Part shown: one piece after another, positions 8,392-16,213 of the stretch
How the letters are laid out: the number at the start of each line of letters is the position of its first letter
Position numbering within the stretch: the first letter of the stretch is position 1
Assembly (NCBI RefSeq): GCF_005886875.1
Contig: NZ_PNBY01000052.1
Coordinates: 1-42,890 of the forward strand
Length of the DNA: 42,890 bases
Origin: Pseudoalteromonas aurantia
GTDB lineage: Bacteria > Pseudomonadota > Gammaproteobacteria > Enterobacterales > Alteromonadaceae
Direction: 5' to 3'
Notes under the pieces: model-generated
What the model saw: the letters and a program-made list of their open reading frames with translations, nothing else
The model's database searches: none
Told to the model about the DNA's origin: nothing
Translations under genes and position numbers: made by a program

Positions 8392-9257
8392 TAGGCGTCC
8401 TTGCGTTCTTCCAGCAATTCAACCCATGCAGATAGGGTTGGAATTTGCGCTAGTTCGATGAAGTTAGTCTCAATACCTTGTTGTTGCCACAATGCAATGA
8501 GGTTCATGACTTGTACTGAATCTAACCCATAGTCAATCAGGCTTTCGAATTCATCAAATTCATCTGGTTCACAGTCGATAAGTGGCAGAATATGTGCTTT
8601 AAGCCCGTCAAGAGAGGTTAAATCTAATGTTTCTTCACCTAATACTTGCGCGGTATTGACGACTTTTCCGCAGCGCTGCGCAACGAAATTCAGCGCCATC
8701 TGATGTTCATCATAACTAAAGTCAGCAACGGCATCGGCTATGACAAATGGTTTAATATCACGCATAAATGCATCAACGGCGGTGGTCATTACACCAATAT
8801 GCGCATAAATGCCGACGATAAGTAATTGGTCGCGGTCTGAGCTTATTAAGCGTTCCTCAAAATCACACTTTTGAAATGCACTGTAACGCCATTTGGTTAA
8901 AACAATGTCTTTGTCAGTTGGGGCAAGTGCATCAATGACAGGCTGCTGCGTTGGGTCTTGTAGGCCATCCCCCCACATATCACGTAATAAACCGCGTTCC
9001 TGAGTGCCTTGCTTAATAGGCTGAGCAGTGTAATAAACAGGAATATCATGCTCATAGCAATAATGTTTTAATGCTTGTATATTGGCGATAATGGCATCGA
9101 TTAGGGGGTTGTTCTCACCGTAAAAATTAATGAAATAATGCTGCATATCATGGATAAGCAACGCAGCGCGTTGCGGATCAACTTGCCACTCAACACGGTT
9201 CTGGGGCAGTTGTGCTTCTCGTGGTAATGGGTAATGACTTAACTTTGGAATACTCAT
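8391..9257 (-). CDS. entB: Isochorismatase / aryl carrier protein
   Basis: A 288-aa bifunctional protein, very similar throughout to E. coli EntB. The N-terminal isochorismatase domain (LLIHDMQHYF with Asp37, TKWRYSAF, YAHIGVMTTAVDAFMRDI) hydrolyses isochorismate to 2,3-dihydro-2,3-dihydroxybenzoate. The C-terminal aryl carrier domain has the attachment motif LIDYGLDSVQ with Ser247, which is phosphopantetheinylated and then loaded with DHB by EntE. Both activities look intact. No phosphopantetheinyl transferase is visible in the window, so it must be encoded elsewhere. The gene starts eight bases after entE and shares one base with the next gene. Confidence 0.95.
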   Translation of the reverse strand: MSIPKLSHYPLPREAQLPQNRVEWQVDPQRAALLIHDMQHYFINFYGENNPLIDAIIANIQALKHYCYEHDIPVYYTAQPIKQGTQERGLLRDMWGDGLQDPTQQPVIDALAPTDKDIVLTKWRYSAFQKCDFEERLISSDRDQLLIVGIYAHIGVMTTAVDAFMRDIKPFVIADAVADFSYDEHQMALNFVAQRCGKVVNTAQVLGEETLDLTSLDGLKAHILPLIDCEPDEFDEFESLIDYGLDSVQVMNLIALWQQQGIETNFIELAQIPTLSAWVELLEERKDA

Positions 9258-9265
9258 AATTAATC

Positions 9266-10876
9266 TTATTGTTGTTCAAATGTAGCACGCAGTGCTTTTT
9301 TATTGACCTTACCGACTGCAGTTAATGGCAGTGCTGCAACGAATTGGAATTTATCCGGAACTTTAAAATCAGCGATACCTAATTGGCGTAAGTATTTTCG
9401 CAGCACTAAGGCGGACAGTTTGGTTGTTGGGTTTTCTTGCAGTACGATAAAGGCGCAGCTTTTCTCTCCAAGGGTGCTGTCTGGCATCGACACGATAGCC
9501 ACATGTGCAATGTCGTCATGACCTAAAAGTAAATTTTCCACCTCTTCGGCGGCAATTTTCTCACCGCCGCGATTTATTTGATCCTTGTCTCTACCTTCAA
9601 CAACTAAATGTCCTGATGGTAACTGTTTAACTAGATCGCCGGAGCTATAAAACCCTTCATCATCAAACGCATCAGCATTGTGGAGCGGAGACTTATAATA
9701 CCCCCTAAAAGTGTATGGCCCACGCGTAAGCAATCTGCCAACGGTACCTGATGGAACGTCATTTCCTTGTTCATCAACAATTTTAATTTCGTCATCAGGG
9801 CTAATGGGTTTACCTTGAGTATTTATGACAGACCATATGTCGTCATCATGACGTGTGTAATTGACCAGGCCTTCAGCCATGCCAAATACTTGCTGTAATT
9901 GACAGCCTAAAATGGGTTCGACTTGTTCAGCAACGCTAATACTCAGCTTTGCGCCACCCACTTGGATGAGTTTTAGACTCGTTAAGTCATATCCAGCTTG
10001 CGCCGCATGACTGAGCCATAACTGGAGCGCTGGTGGTACTAATGCTGTGTGGGTTATTTGGTAGTGCTCAATTAATGAAAAACAGCTCGTTGGACTGGGA
10101 TCAGCTGCCAGTACCACGCTCCCTCCCACGTGGAATACGCCAAGCGCACCAGGTGAACTTAACGGAAAGTTATGTGGTGCGGGTAAGGCACATAAATAGC
10201 GTGTTTCGCCATCAAGTTGGCAGATTTCTGCACTGGCAACCACACTATATAAATAGTCATTGTGGGTGCGAGGTATTAACTTGGGTGTACCGGTACTGCC
10301 ACCACTTAGTTGAAAGAACGCGACGTCACTGGGATTTAACGCGGGAGCATTGAACTGCTGATCTAGTAAGTAGGCCTGTTTTAATTCACTATTGCCTTTG
10401 TGATGATCTACTATCACCGTGCTAAGGCAATTAAAGCGATTAAATAATTTATGAGTGAATTGATCATCGTTAAATAGCTCATGCATAGAAGAGGCTATAA
10501 TGAGCGTAGGTTGTAGTATTTCACAGTAGCTTTGTAATTCGGTTTTTTGATGGTTAAAGAGTGCGCACACCGGTGCGATGCCGAGTTTAAGCAACGCAAA
10601 GTAGCTAATATAAAACTCAATACAATTGGGCAGTTGGATAAGAGCCGTATCGTGCTGCTTTAAGCCTTTTTGCGCCAAACTAGCGGCTAAATTACTACTA
10701 TATTGCGATAATTGCTGGTAACTAACCGAGCGCTTGCCATCTGCGAGCGCGATACCATTACTATTGGTTGCGAGCTGTTCTTCAAGTAAGCAAGTTAATG
10801 GCTTGTCTTGCCAATACCCTTTTTCACGATATCGCTGTGCTAAATCGGTTGGCCAAGGAGTGTATTCAATGCTCAT
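9266..10876 (-). CDS. entE: 2,3-dihydroxybenzoate-AMP ligase
   Basis: A 536-aa ANL-superfamily adenylating enzyme that activates 2,3-dihydroxybenzoate as its AMP ester and transfers it to the aryl carrier domain of EntB. The P-loop-like motif SGGSTGTPKLIPRTHNDY (191-208) is nearly the same as in EntE of enterobactin synthesis. The C-terminal GKVNKKALR carries the conserved catalytic lysine, and GRDKDQINRGGEKI is the usual hinge region. Substrate choice is inferred from this similarity and from entA, entB and entC beside it; salicylate is the main alternative but unlikely in this setting. The start overlaps the entC stop in an ATGA. Confidence 0.95.
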   Translation of the reverse strand: MSIEYTPWPTDLAQRYREKGYWQDKPLTCLLEEQLATNSNGIALADGKRSVSYQQLSQYSSNLAASLAQKGLKQHDTALIQLPNCIEFYISYFALLKLGIAPVCALFNHQKTELQSYCEILQPTLIIASSMHELFNDDQFTHKLFNRFNCLSTVIVDHHKGNSELKQAYLLDQQFNAPALNPSDVAFFQLSGGSTGTPKLIPRTHNDYLYSVVASAEICQLDGETRYLCALPAPHNFPLSSPGALGVFHVGGSVVLAADPSPTSCFSLIEHYQITHTALVPPALQLWLSHAAQAGYDLTSLKLIQVGGAKLSISVAEQVEPILGCQLQQVFGMAEGLVNYTRHDDDIWSVINTQGKPISPDDEIKIVDEQGNDVPSGTVGRLLTRGPYTFRGYYKSPLHNADAFDDEGFYSSGDLVKQLPSGHLVVEGRDKDQINRGGEKIAAEEVENLLLGHDDIAHVAIVSMPDSTLGEKSCAFIVLQENPTTKLSALVLRKYLRQLGIADFKVPDKFQFVAALPLTAVGKVNKKALRATFEQQ

Positions 10877-12093
10877 AATTCAGCTTTCTCTTTTAGGTTG
10901 GATAATTGCTGAATATCTTTTAGCTCTAAGCCTAATGCATTCAGCATTGTTTTTAATTTAGCATCTGTTTCTTGCCATTCGAGGGCTGGCTCCGAGGCCG
11001 ATACGATACCTGCACCCGCAAATAAACGAGCTTGATATTTCTCAAGTTGGGCGCAGCGGATCACCACCACCCATTCGCCATTGCCATGTTGATCACACCA
11101 ACCAATAATACCTGAGAATAAATCTCGACTATGTTTTTCAAGGTCTAAAATGTGTGAGTAGGCTGCTTTAGTTGGTTTGCCACATAAAGCAGGCGATGGG
11201 TGTAATTTATTAGCGATATCAAGAATGTGCGTATGCTGGTTTTGTAATTCACCTTTTAATTCGGTAGATAAATGCCACATAGTTGCTGTGCTTAATAGCG
11301 AGGGTTCGAGTGGCACATCTAATGTGTTACAAAAAGGGGTAAGCACTTTTTCCATATCTTCAATCACGACAGCGTGTTCAAAGCGATCTTTATGGGAGTT
11401 AAAAAGTGCTTTTTTATGCTTGGCCTCTTGCTCCGCTGAAGCTGCTCTGGGGATTGATCCAGCTAATGGGTTGCTTAAAACATGTGGGCCATGCTTGGCT
11501 AATAGCAATTCAGGGCTGACCCCCATGAGTGTTCTATGATCATTGACAGGAAATGAAAAGTGGTAACCATTGCGACTTTGTTGCAGCAGCTGTGATAAAA
11601 CAAGCTCTTTATTTATTGGGTCTTTAAACGTGAGATCGACTTGTTTACTCAGGACTATTTTTTCTAATGTTGTTTCGGAAAATAGCTGTTTTGCAGCATT
11701 GACGGATGACTTAAATTGCGCTTGATTTTGTAAATATGTCACAGCTTCTATGTGATTTACTTTTTTATTTAAGGTGCTTAGCTCTGCCTTTAACCAGCTA
11801 CTGATGGCCGGTCTTTCCCAGCGTGTGGTTTTATTTGGGATGATGAAGTGGGCTTGTTGTGTTTTGCAAAAAGGCAGAACTCCAAACGCTAAAGTACCCT
11901 CTGGTTGCTTAGTGAGCTGCTGCTGCACGGTTTCAACTAATTGCTGAGTATTGTTGATAGGTGATGTAAAACGACTTTTGATCCCTTGGGTAACAATACA
12001 TTGTTCCCCAGACATAAATAAACAGTCGCGTTGACTTTGAAAGTTTAGTGTTTTGTTGGGGTCTGGCATTTCAAAAGCATGCTTCATATACAT
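10873..12093 (-). CDS. entC: Isochorismate synthase
   Basis: A 406-aa chorismate-utilising enzyme that turns chorismate into isochorismate, the committed step to 2,3-dihydroxybenzoate. Diagnostic segments include LEKIVLSKQVDL (general-base Lys region), NPLAGSIPRAAS, and HPSPALCGKPTKAA in the C-terminal catalytic half. The start ATG at 12093 is preceded by AAGGTGA at good distance; an in-frame ATG two codons later is possible. It is first in the tight entC-E-B-condensation-A run. The 103 bases between it and the fhuF-like gene hold a 7-bp inverted repeat (12126-12132 with 12139-12145) but no convincing Fur box, so the run may be transcribed from the fhuF promoter or its own. Confidence 0.93.
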   Translation of the reverse strand: MYMKHAFEMPDPNKTLNFQSQRDCLFMSGEQCIVTQGIKSRFTSPINNTQQLVETVQQQLTKQPEGTLAFGVLPFCKTQQAHFIIPNKTTRWERPAISSWLKAELSTLNKKVNHIEAVTYLQNQAQFKSSVNAAKQLFSETTLEKIVLSKQVDLTFKDPINKELVLSQLLQQSRNGYHFSFPVNDHRTLMGVSPELLLAKHGPHVLSNPLAGSIPRAASAEQEAKHKKALFNSHKDRFEHAVVIEDMEKVLTPFCNTLDVPLEPSLLSTATMWHLSTELKGELQNQHTHILDIANKLHPSPALCGKPTKAAYSHILDLEKHSRDLFSGIIGWCDQHGNGEWVVVIRCAQLEKYQARLFAGAGIVSASEPALEWQETDAKLKTMLNALGLELKDIQQLSNLKEKAEL

Positions 12094-12196
12094 AAGTCAC
12101 CTTGTCGTGATGGTACAGCTGTGCGCAGATTAACGATGTAATCTGACGCAAACATTATTTTTTCAAGACGAGGGTCATTGCAAAAGATTTAGTCTC

Positions 12197-12988
12197 TTAC
12201 TCGCGATTAGCACTGTAGTGTGCAATATGCTTTGGTAATTTAGGGCAGTCATTACAGTGAGATTTATTTGGGACATCATGTAATAAGCAGCAGTGGTTAC
12301 GGATCCGATAGGTGCCGAAAGAGTTTGTAAGCATAATGGGTTTACTGTAAAGCGGGTTAATATGGCCATTGATATAACGCTCACTCAGCAACATACGCTT
12401 TTCGTTTGCCAAGTGTTCTGAGTGACCGAGTGCGTGCTCAATAGCATGTAAGAATTGGTTGAACCGAAAAGTACAATTACTCCAAAGCACTTTATTTGAG
12501 ATCGAAAAATGCTGCTCTAGCCAATCATGAAGCGGGGCTAAATGATTGAAAATGAGGTCTGAATAGCGGGTTTCTATGCTTGTACCATATAAACTCATAC
12601 CTTGATCTGGCAGCTGTAGTTGTTGTAATTGTGTATGCCAAAAGACGCTTTTTAACGATAACGTCAGCGGTTGCTGTAAAACAGTATGGGCGATAATAAT
12701 ACTGGGAAGTATTTGCAAAGTGTAATGCATATGCCAAACAGAGGCTTGGCTTCTTGACTTTGCTACTCCTTTGCTCAGTGCAAAAGTACTCACTTCATGG
12801 CGTAGCATGCCATTTTTCATCTGCTCATCAAGCGTGAACGCAGTATGTCCAGTGTGTAAGCCAACCCCTTTACCATAGTTGGCAAAAGGGCCGCTTAAAT
12901 AAGGGGATAGAATGGGCAGCATATGACGGTATAGAGCCTTTAGTTTATGTGTATAAGTGAACTTTCTATGACTAAGACGAATTGACAC
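12197..12988 (-). CDS. fhuF: FhuF-like siderophore-iron reductase
   Basis: A protein of up to 263 aa with the C-terminal [2Fe-2S] signature of FhuF: Cys233-Cys234, ten residues, then Cys245-x2-Cys248 (CC...CNDC). FhuF-family proteins reduce ferric siderophores at the cytoplasmic face, releasing iron as Fe(II); they are best known for hydroxamates. That fits the N-hydroxylase in the same locus. The frame opens at GTG 12988 without a clear ribosome site, so the true start is uncertain; ATG at 12922 is another choice. The gene is divergent from the ABC exporter, with 57 bases between them. Most of the N-terminal part has no motif I can name, so the assignment rests on the cysteine signature and the setting. 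Confidence 0.82.
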   Translation of the reverse strand: MSIRLSHRKFTYTHKLKALYRHMLPILSPYLSGPFANYGKGVGLHTGHTAFTLDEQMKNGMLRHEVSTFALSKGVAKSRSQASVWHMHYTLQILPSIIIAHTVLQQPLTLSLKSVFWHTQLQQLQLPDQGMSLYGTSIETRYSDLIFNHLAPLHDWLEQHFSISNKVLWSNCTFRFNQFLHAIEHALGHSEHLANEKRMLLSERYINGHINPLYSKPIMLTNSFGTYRIRNHCCLLHDVPNKSHCNDCPKLPKHIAHYSANRE

Positions 12989-13045
12989 TGAATTTTTTTA
13001 CTGGATCCTCGTCTTGTATCTAATTGAACTAAGTTAGGGTTAATT

Positions 13046-14671
13046 GTGTTAGGGCATTTAATAAAAAAAACGCGTTGGCGTTTTCTCGCTACCGCTGCGA
13101 GCAGTGTGCTGTTTGGATTGATCAGTGTATCGCTTGTCGCACTGATTAATGAGATCATTAATAGTGAAAGTGACCAGCTAGATCAAAAGTTTATCTACTT
13201 TGCAGTTTTGGCGATATCTGGAGTGGCTTTGCAATTGTTTTCTAAACTTATATCAGAACAATTGAGTGAACAAAGTCAGGCTGTGATAAGAAGTCAGGTT
13301 GCAGAGCTGGTTATTTCTGCCAAATTAGAGAGTATGGAAAAGCAAGGGGGCGCAAAAATTAAATCATGCCTCACGGAGCATAGCTTAAAAGTTGCTACTT
13401 TCTTTAAAAACTTACCTAACATACTGACGAATGCCATGATTGTTCTGGGTAGTCTGGGATATATGGCTTGGCTCGATTGGCAGGTGTTTTTATTTGCTTT
13501 ATTAACCTTATTTTTGGGCTCTGCAGGTTACAGTTTGGCAAATGCGAAGGCGTATAAAAAGGTGTCAGAAGCAGCAAGGTTGCAAGATGAGCTTTTTGTA
13601 CACTTTGATGCGATTGTCGAGGGTGCAAAAGAACTTAAATTGAATCAGAGCAAACGGCAAGTATTTTTAAAGGACGTCTTAGGCCAAGCCATTGATAAAT
13701 TGAAAACGCGTAGAGTCGCTGGGGCGAGTATTTACCATTTAGCTGCGTCTTGGGGTGGGTTTAGTATTTTTGCTTTTATTGGTGGGACGCTTTATTACTT
13801 GTCAGGCGTTGACTCTGATAGTGGCAAGATCATGTCAGGATTTGCGCTGTTATTTTTATACATGCTTACTCCATTGGAGGTTATGCTCGAAGCGATCCCG
13901 CGTGCTTTTGAAGCGAAAGCATCAGCCAAGACAATTGCGGAGTTTCAAGATGATCTTGAACAAATAGAGCAGTATTCCAATCAAAAAATAACCAGCTTCT
14001 CTCAGCTACATGTTAAAGAATTAAGTCATAGTTATTACCATGAACAAAGTGATGAAGTCTTTGCGCTTTCCCCTATAAATCTGACGATTAATGCCGGAGA
14101 GTTAATTTACTTAGTCGGAGGCAATGGCAGTGGAAAAACCACCTTTGCGAAAGTGTTTAGTGGTTTGTATGCCGCTAACAATGGACATATTACTGTTGAT
14201 AACACCATAATAGAGGCGCCCAGTTTAGATAATTACCGCCAACTATTTAGCACAGTGTTTACGGATTTTTATTTATTTGACCGTTTATTAGGCGTTGCTA
14301 ATCAAGCATTAGAAGATAAGGGTAATGCACTTATTAAAAAGTTAAACTTACATCATAAAGTGGCTATTAAGGATGGTGCGTTTACCACCAGAGACTTATC
14401 TCAGGGGCAAAGAAAGCGTTTAGCATTAGTTGTTGCTTATTTAGAAGATCGTGCATTTTACTTATTTGACGAATGGGCGGCCGATCAAGATCCGTTATTC
14501 AAAGATGTATTTTATAAGGAATTATTACCAGAACTTACGGTCAGAGGTAAAACGGTATTGGTGATCACCCATGATGACAAGTACTTCCATTTGGCTGATA
14601 GGTTGCTGAAGATGGAAAATGGTAAATTAACAGAAGTACCTGTGATGAAGAACACGCAAAGTATTGCTTAA
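13046..14671 (+). CDS. ABC transporter with fused membrane and ATPase domains, PvdE/YojI type (probable siderophore exporter)
   Basis: A 541-aa ABC half-transporter that should act as a homodimer in the inner membrane. The N-terminal half has several hydrophobic spans (for example about residues 10-32, 125-165 and 235-280). The ATPase half has Walker A GGNGSGKT (358-365), signature LSQGQRKRL (about 450) and Walker B YLFDEWAADQDP (about 472-483). The DEWAADQDP wording is typical of the cyclic-peptide/PvdE transporter family, whose members move peptide siderophores or their precursors out of the cytoplasm. GTG 13046 is preceded by TTAGGG. Export of the siderophore made here is inferred from position. 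A terminator follows. Confidence 0.88.
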   Translation: MLGHLIKKTRWRFLATAASSVLFGLISVSLVALINEIINSESDQLDQKFIYFAVLAISGVALQLFSKLISEQLSEQSQAVIRSQVAELVISAKLESMEKQGGAKIKSCLTEHSLKVATFFKNLPNILTNAMIVLGSLGYMAWLDWQVFLFALLTLFLGSAGYSLANAKAYKKVSEAARLQDELFVHFDAIVEGAKELKLNQSKRQVFLKDVLGQAIDKLKTRRVAGASIYHLAASWGGFSIFAFIGGTLYYLSGVDSDSGKIMSGFALLFLYMLTPLEVMLEAIPRAFEAKASAKTIAEFQDDLEQIEQYSNQKITSFSQLHVKELSHSYYHEQSDEVFALSPINLTINAGELIYLVGGNGSGKTTFAKVFSGLYAANNGHITVDNTIIEAPSLDNYRQLFSTVFTDFYLFDRLLGVANQALEDKGNALIKKLNLHHKVAIKDGAFTTRDLSQGQRKRLALVVAYLEDRAFYLFDEWAADQDPLFKDVFYKELLPELTVRGKTVLVITHDDKYFHLADRLLKMENGKLTEVPVMKNTQSIA

Positions 14672-14687
14672 TAGGAAGTAATACAAC

Positions 14688-14720
14688 AAAAAGCCCGCGT
14701 AATGTACACGGGCTTTTTTT
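14688..14720. terminator. Terminator between the ABC exporter and hemN
   Basis: An AAGCCCG/CGGGCTT stem (14691-14697 with 14709-14715) is followed by a T-run on the plus strand and preceded by an A-run that serves the minus strand. It lies between convergent genes and marks the right end of the siderophore locus. Confidence 0.88.
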
Positions 14721-14729
14721 ATTTCATTT

Positions 14730-16097
14730 TTAAATCACACGAGAAAAACGGGTGTTTTGTAGTTGGTTTTGTAAATAGACATCAAAGCACATACAAATAA
14801 TTCGAATGAACAAGTTACCTTTACGAGTAATGGTAATATGAGACTCAGACAGTATGACTAACCCGTCATCGATCAAGGGTTGTAAGCTTTTGAGCTCCCG
14901 CTCGAAATACTCAAAAAAATGAATTGAATGGGCATGTTCAATGTCTGCAATACGCAATGAAAAATGGCAAATAAGTTGTTTGATGATATCAGCTCTAAGT
15001 ACATCATCGGGATTGAGTATCACGCCTTTGCTCAGTGCGCAGCCTGTTTCTGAAATCGTCTGATAATAGCTTTTTAGCGCTTTATGGTTTTGTAGTATGG
15101 CGTTGCCAATTTGTGAAATTGACGAGACGCCTAAACCAAGTAAGTCACACTCGCCATGTGTTGTGTAGCCTTGGAAGTTACGATGCAGTTTACCCGTGTT
15201 TTGCGCAATGGCGAGTTCATCCGCTTTTTTGGCAAAATGGTCCATGCCAATAAATTGATATCCCGCCTCATTCATTTGCAGTAGGGTATTTTTAAATATG
15301 TCCAACTTTTGCTGAGGGGTTGGCATGTCAGACTCTTTCAGTTTACGTTGCGCAGCAAATCGCTCTGGTAGATGCGCATAGTTAAAAACCGAGACACGAT
15401 CAGGACTCAGGGCAATGAGTTGCTTGATGCTATCAGCAAAGCTTTCAGGCGTTTGGTGAGGTAAACCATAAATCATATCGGTATTAATTGACGCGAAACC
15501 GAGTTCACGCGCTTGACGAACTAAGGTAATTACACCATCAACATGCTGTGGACGATTGACCGCAGCTTGTACTTGATCGTTAAAGTCTTGAATGCCAAAA
15601 GACACTCTGTTGAATTTAAGCGTGTGTAAGGTCTTCAACATATTTTGCTCTAAAGCGCGTGGGTCTATTTCAATACCCCGCTGTGCATCATCTTGAAAGT
15701 AAAAATGTTGCTCTAATATTGATATTAACCGTGTCATTTGTGTAGCAGTTAAAAACGTCGGTGTTCCTCCCCCGAGATGCAGTTGCTCTATTTTATACGC
15801 TTTAAAAAGAGGTGCTTGCAATTGAACTTCTTTTTCTAGGTGATCTAAGTAGACATCGGCTTTTGATTGATGACGAGTGATTATTTTATTGCAACCACAG
15901 TAATAGCAGAGTTGGTGACAAAAAGGGATATGAATGTACAGTGAGAGTGAATGGCTGCTTGAACGCTCAATGGCAGTGAGTAAATCGCTTTGCTGGGAGC
16001 CACTTTGTAAAGATAATGCGGTGGGATAAGAGGTGTATCTTGGTCCTGACACATTATATTTATTGATCAGGGTATCATCCCAGGTAGGTGTATTCAT
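14730..16097 (-). CDS. hemN: Oxygen-independent coproporphyrinogen III oxidase
   Basis: A radical-SAM enzyme of haem synthesis that decarboxylates two propionates of coproporphyrinogen III to vinyl groups without oxygen. The [4Fe-4S]/SAM motif CHQLCYYC follows IHIPF (Cys60, Cys64, Cys67 from the chosen start), and YNVSGPRYTSYPTA near the N-terminus is the usual HemN opening. I chose ATG at 16097 because MNTPTWDDTLINKYN aligns with the start of E. coli HemN; a GTG at 16112 would add five residues. It stands alone on the minus strand, with a hairpin region upstream. No FNR site of the form TTGATnnnnATCAA was found there, although the gene is often oxygen-regulated in relatives. Confidence 0.95.
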   Translation of the reverse strand: MNTPTWDDTLINKYNVSGPRYTSYPTALSLQSGSQQSDLLTAIERSSSHSLSLYIHIPFCHQLCYYCGCNKIITRHQSKADVYLDHLEKEVQLQAPLFKAYKIEQLHLGGGTPTFLTATQMTRLISILEQHFYFQDDAQRGIEIDPRALEQNMLKTLHTLKFNRVSFGIQDFNDQVQAAVNRPQHVDGVITLVRQARELGFASINTDMIYGLPHQTPESFADSIKQLIALSPDRVSVFNYAHLPERFAAQRKLKESDMPTPQQKLDIFKNTLLQMNEAGYQFIGMDHFAKKADELAIAQNTGKLHRNFQGYTTHGECDLLGLGVSSISQIGNAILQNHKALKSYYQTISETGCALSKGVILNPDDVLRADIIKQLICHFSLRIADIEHAHSIHFFEYFERELKSLQPLIDDGLVILSESHITITRKGNLFIRIICMCFDVYLQNQLQNTRFSRVI

Positions 16098-16154
16098 GAC
16101 GACGGCACTCACTATTACTAAAAATGAATAGTGTAAAAGAGAAGTGGATGCTGC

Positions 16155-16202
16155 GTGTTGATCTATCGCAAATCAACACATGCCAGCTTTTGGCATGTGT
16201 TG
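16155..16202 (-). other. Two mutually exclusive hairpins between the chemoreceptor gene and hemN
   Basis: A perfect 12-bp stem (16174-16185 with 16191-16202, 5-base loop) overlaps a second possible 8-bp stem (GTGTTGAT at 16155-16162 with ATCAACAC at 16172-16179). The middle segment can pair with only one partner at a time. There is no T-run on the minus strand. It lies just beyond the chemoreceptor stop and about 60 bases before the hemN start, so it may be a 3' end structure or a leader element. Confidence 0.45.
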
Positions 16203-16213
16203 TGGGCAGGTGT

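Noticed and set aside
10033..10353. 106-codon plus-strand ORF inside entE
   Set aside because: Antisense shadow of the conserved adenylation core of entE; no motifs of its own.
12989..13045. Fur box between fhuF and the ABC exporter
   Set aside because: I searched both strands of this 57-base gap and found no stretch close to the 7-1-7 consensus.
16113..16173. FNR site upstream of hemN
   Set aside because: TTGAT and ATCAA half-sites occur (16158-16162 and 16172-16176) but are nine bases apart instead of four, so they are better explained as hairpin arms.
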